The translations under genes were made by a program, and so were the position numbers. From NCBI GenBank assembly GCA_003132865.1, contig PKYZ01000894.1, positions 1 through 6,705 of the forward strand: a stretch of 6,705 bases of DNA, read 5' to 3'. This document shows positions 6,688 to 6,705 of this stretch, piece after piece; positions within the stretch are counted from its first letter, which is position 1, and each line of letters opens with the position of its first letter. A model generated the notes under the pieces. The model was not told the DNA's origin. It saw nothing but the letters and a program-made list of their open reading frames with translations, and did no database searches. The stretch comes from Bryobacterales bacterium (GTDB lineage Bacteria > Acidobacteriota > Terriglobia > Bryobacterales > Bryobacteraceae).

Positions 6688-6705
6688 GTGGCTAGTGGTT
6701 GGTGG
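6688..6705. repeat. Heptamer tandem repeat at right window edge
   Basis: GTGGCTA (6688-6694), GTGGTTG (6695-6701) and the beginning of a third unit, GTGG (6702-6705), form a 7-base periodic tract cut off by the window end. On the other strand it has the form CCACTAGCCAC, similar to heptameric STRRs known in cyanobacteria. It differs in sequence from the left-edge heptamer. Only two and a half units are visible. Confidence 0.4.

Overview
The window is GC-rich, non-repetitive bacterial chromosome carrying five densely packed genes in two convergent operons. Codon use, protein style and the scattered short palindromic and heptameric repeats suggest a soil acidobacterium of the Solibacter/Bryobacter type. 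That placement is inferred from general resemblance, not from a marker gene.

Left operon (+ strand, 40-3194): a 720-residue two-domain alpha/beta-hydrolase (acetyl xylan esterase/dienelactone-hydrolase-like, probably exported) overlaps by ATGA with a zinc-dependent medium-chain alcohol dehydrogenase. The esterase has an intact Ser-Asp-His set in its N-terminal half. Its C-terminal half is hydrolase-like but lacks the nucleophile motif. The physiological substrate of the pair cannot be read from the sequence.

Right operon (- strand, transcribed from 6655 down to 3295): a YbdK/GCS2-type carboxylate-amine ligase, an M29-type metallo-aminopeptidase and a predicted ATP-grasp ligase. They are joined by two 4-nt stop/start overlaps (ATGA at 5519-5522, GTGA at 4473-4476). 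Two unrelated amide-bond-forming folds co-translated with a peptidase suggest a small-peptide or amide metabolite pathway. The order GCS-like ligase plus ATP-grasp ligase recalls the two-step logic of glutathione synthesis (GshA, then GshB). This is the most promising biological system in the window, and its product is unknown.

Between the operons (3195-3294) are a 9-bp-stem hairpin, a degenerate 8-bp tandem repeat and a 20-bp palindrome that touches the stop codon of the ATP-grasp gene. A second palindrome of the same layout but different arm sequence lies in frame inside the esterase gene. An 11-bp piece shared with the intergenic copy codes for part of the tail of the aminopeptidase. Both window edges are heptameric tandem repeats, and the left one supplies the Shine-Dalgarno-like sequence and ATG of the esterase. 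The short repeats therefore repeatedly shape gene ends and even protein sequence here. No tRNA, rRNA, CRISPR array, transposase or phage gene is visible, and no gene-free stretch exceeds about 100 bases.
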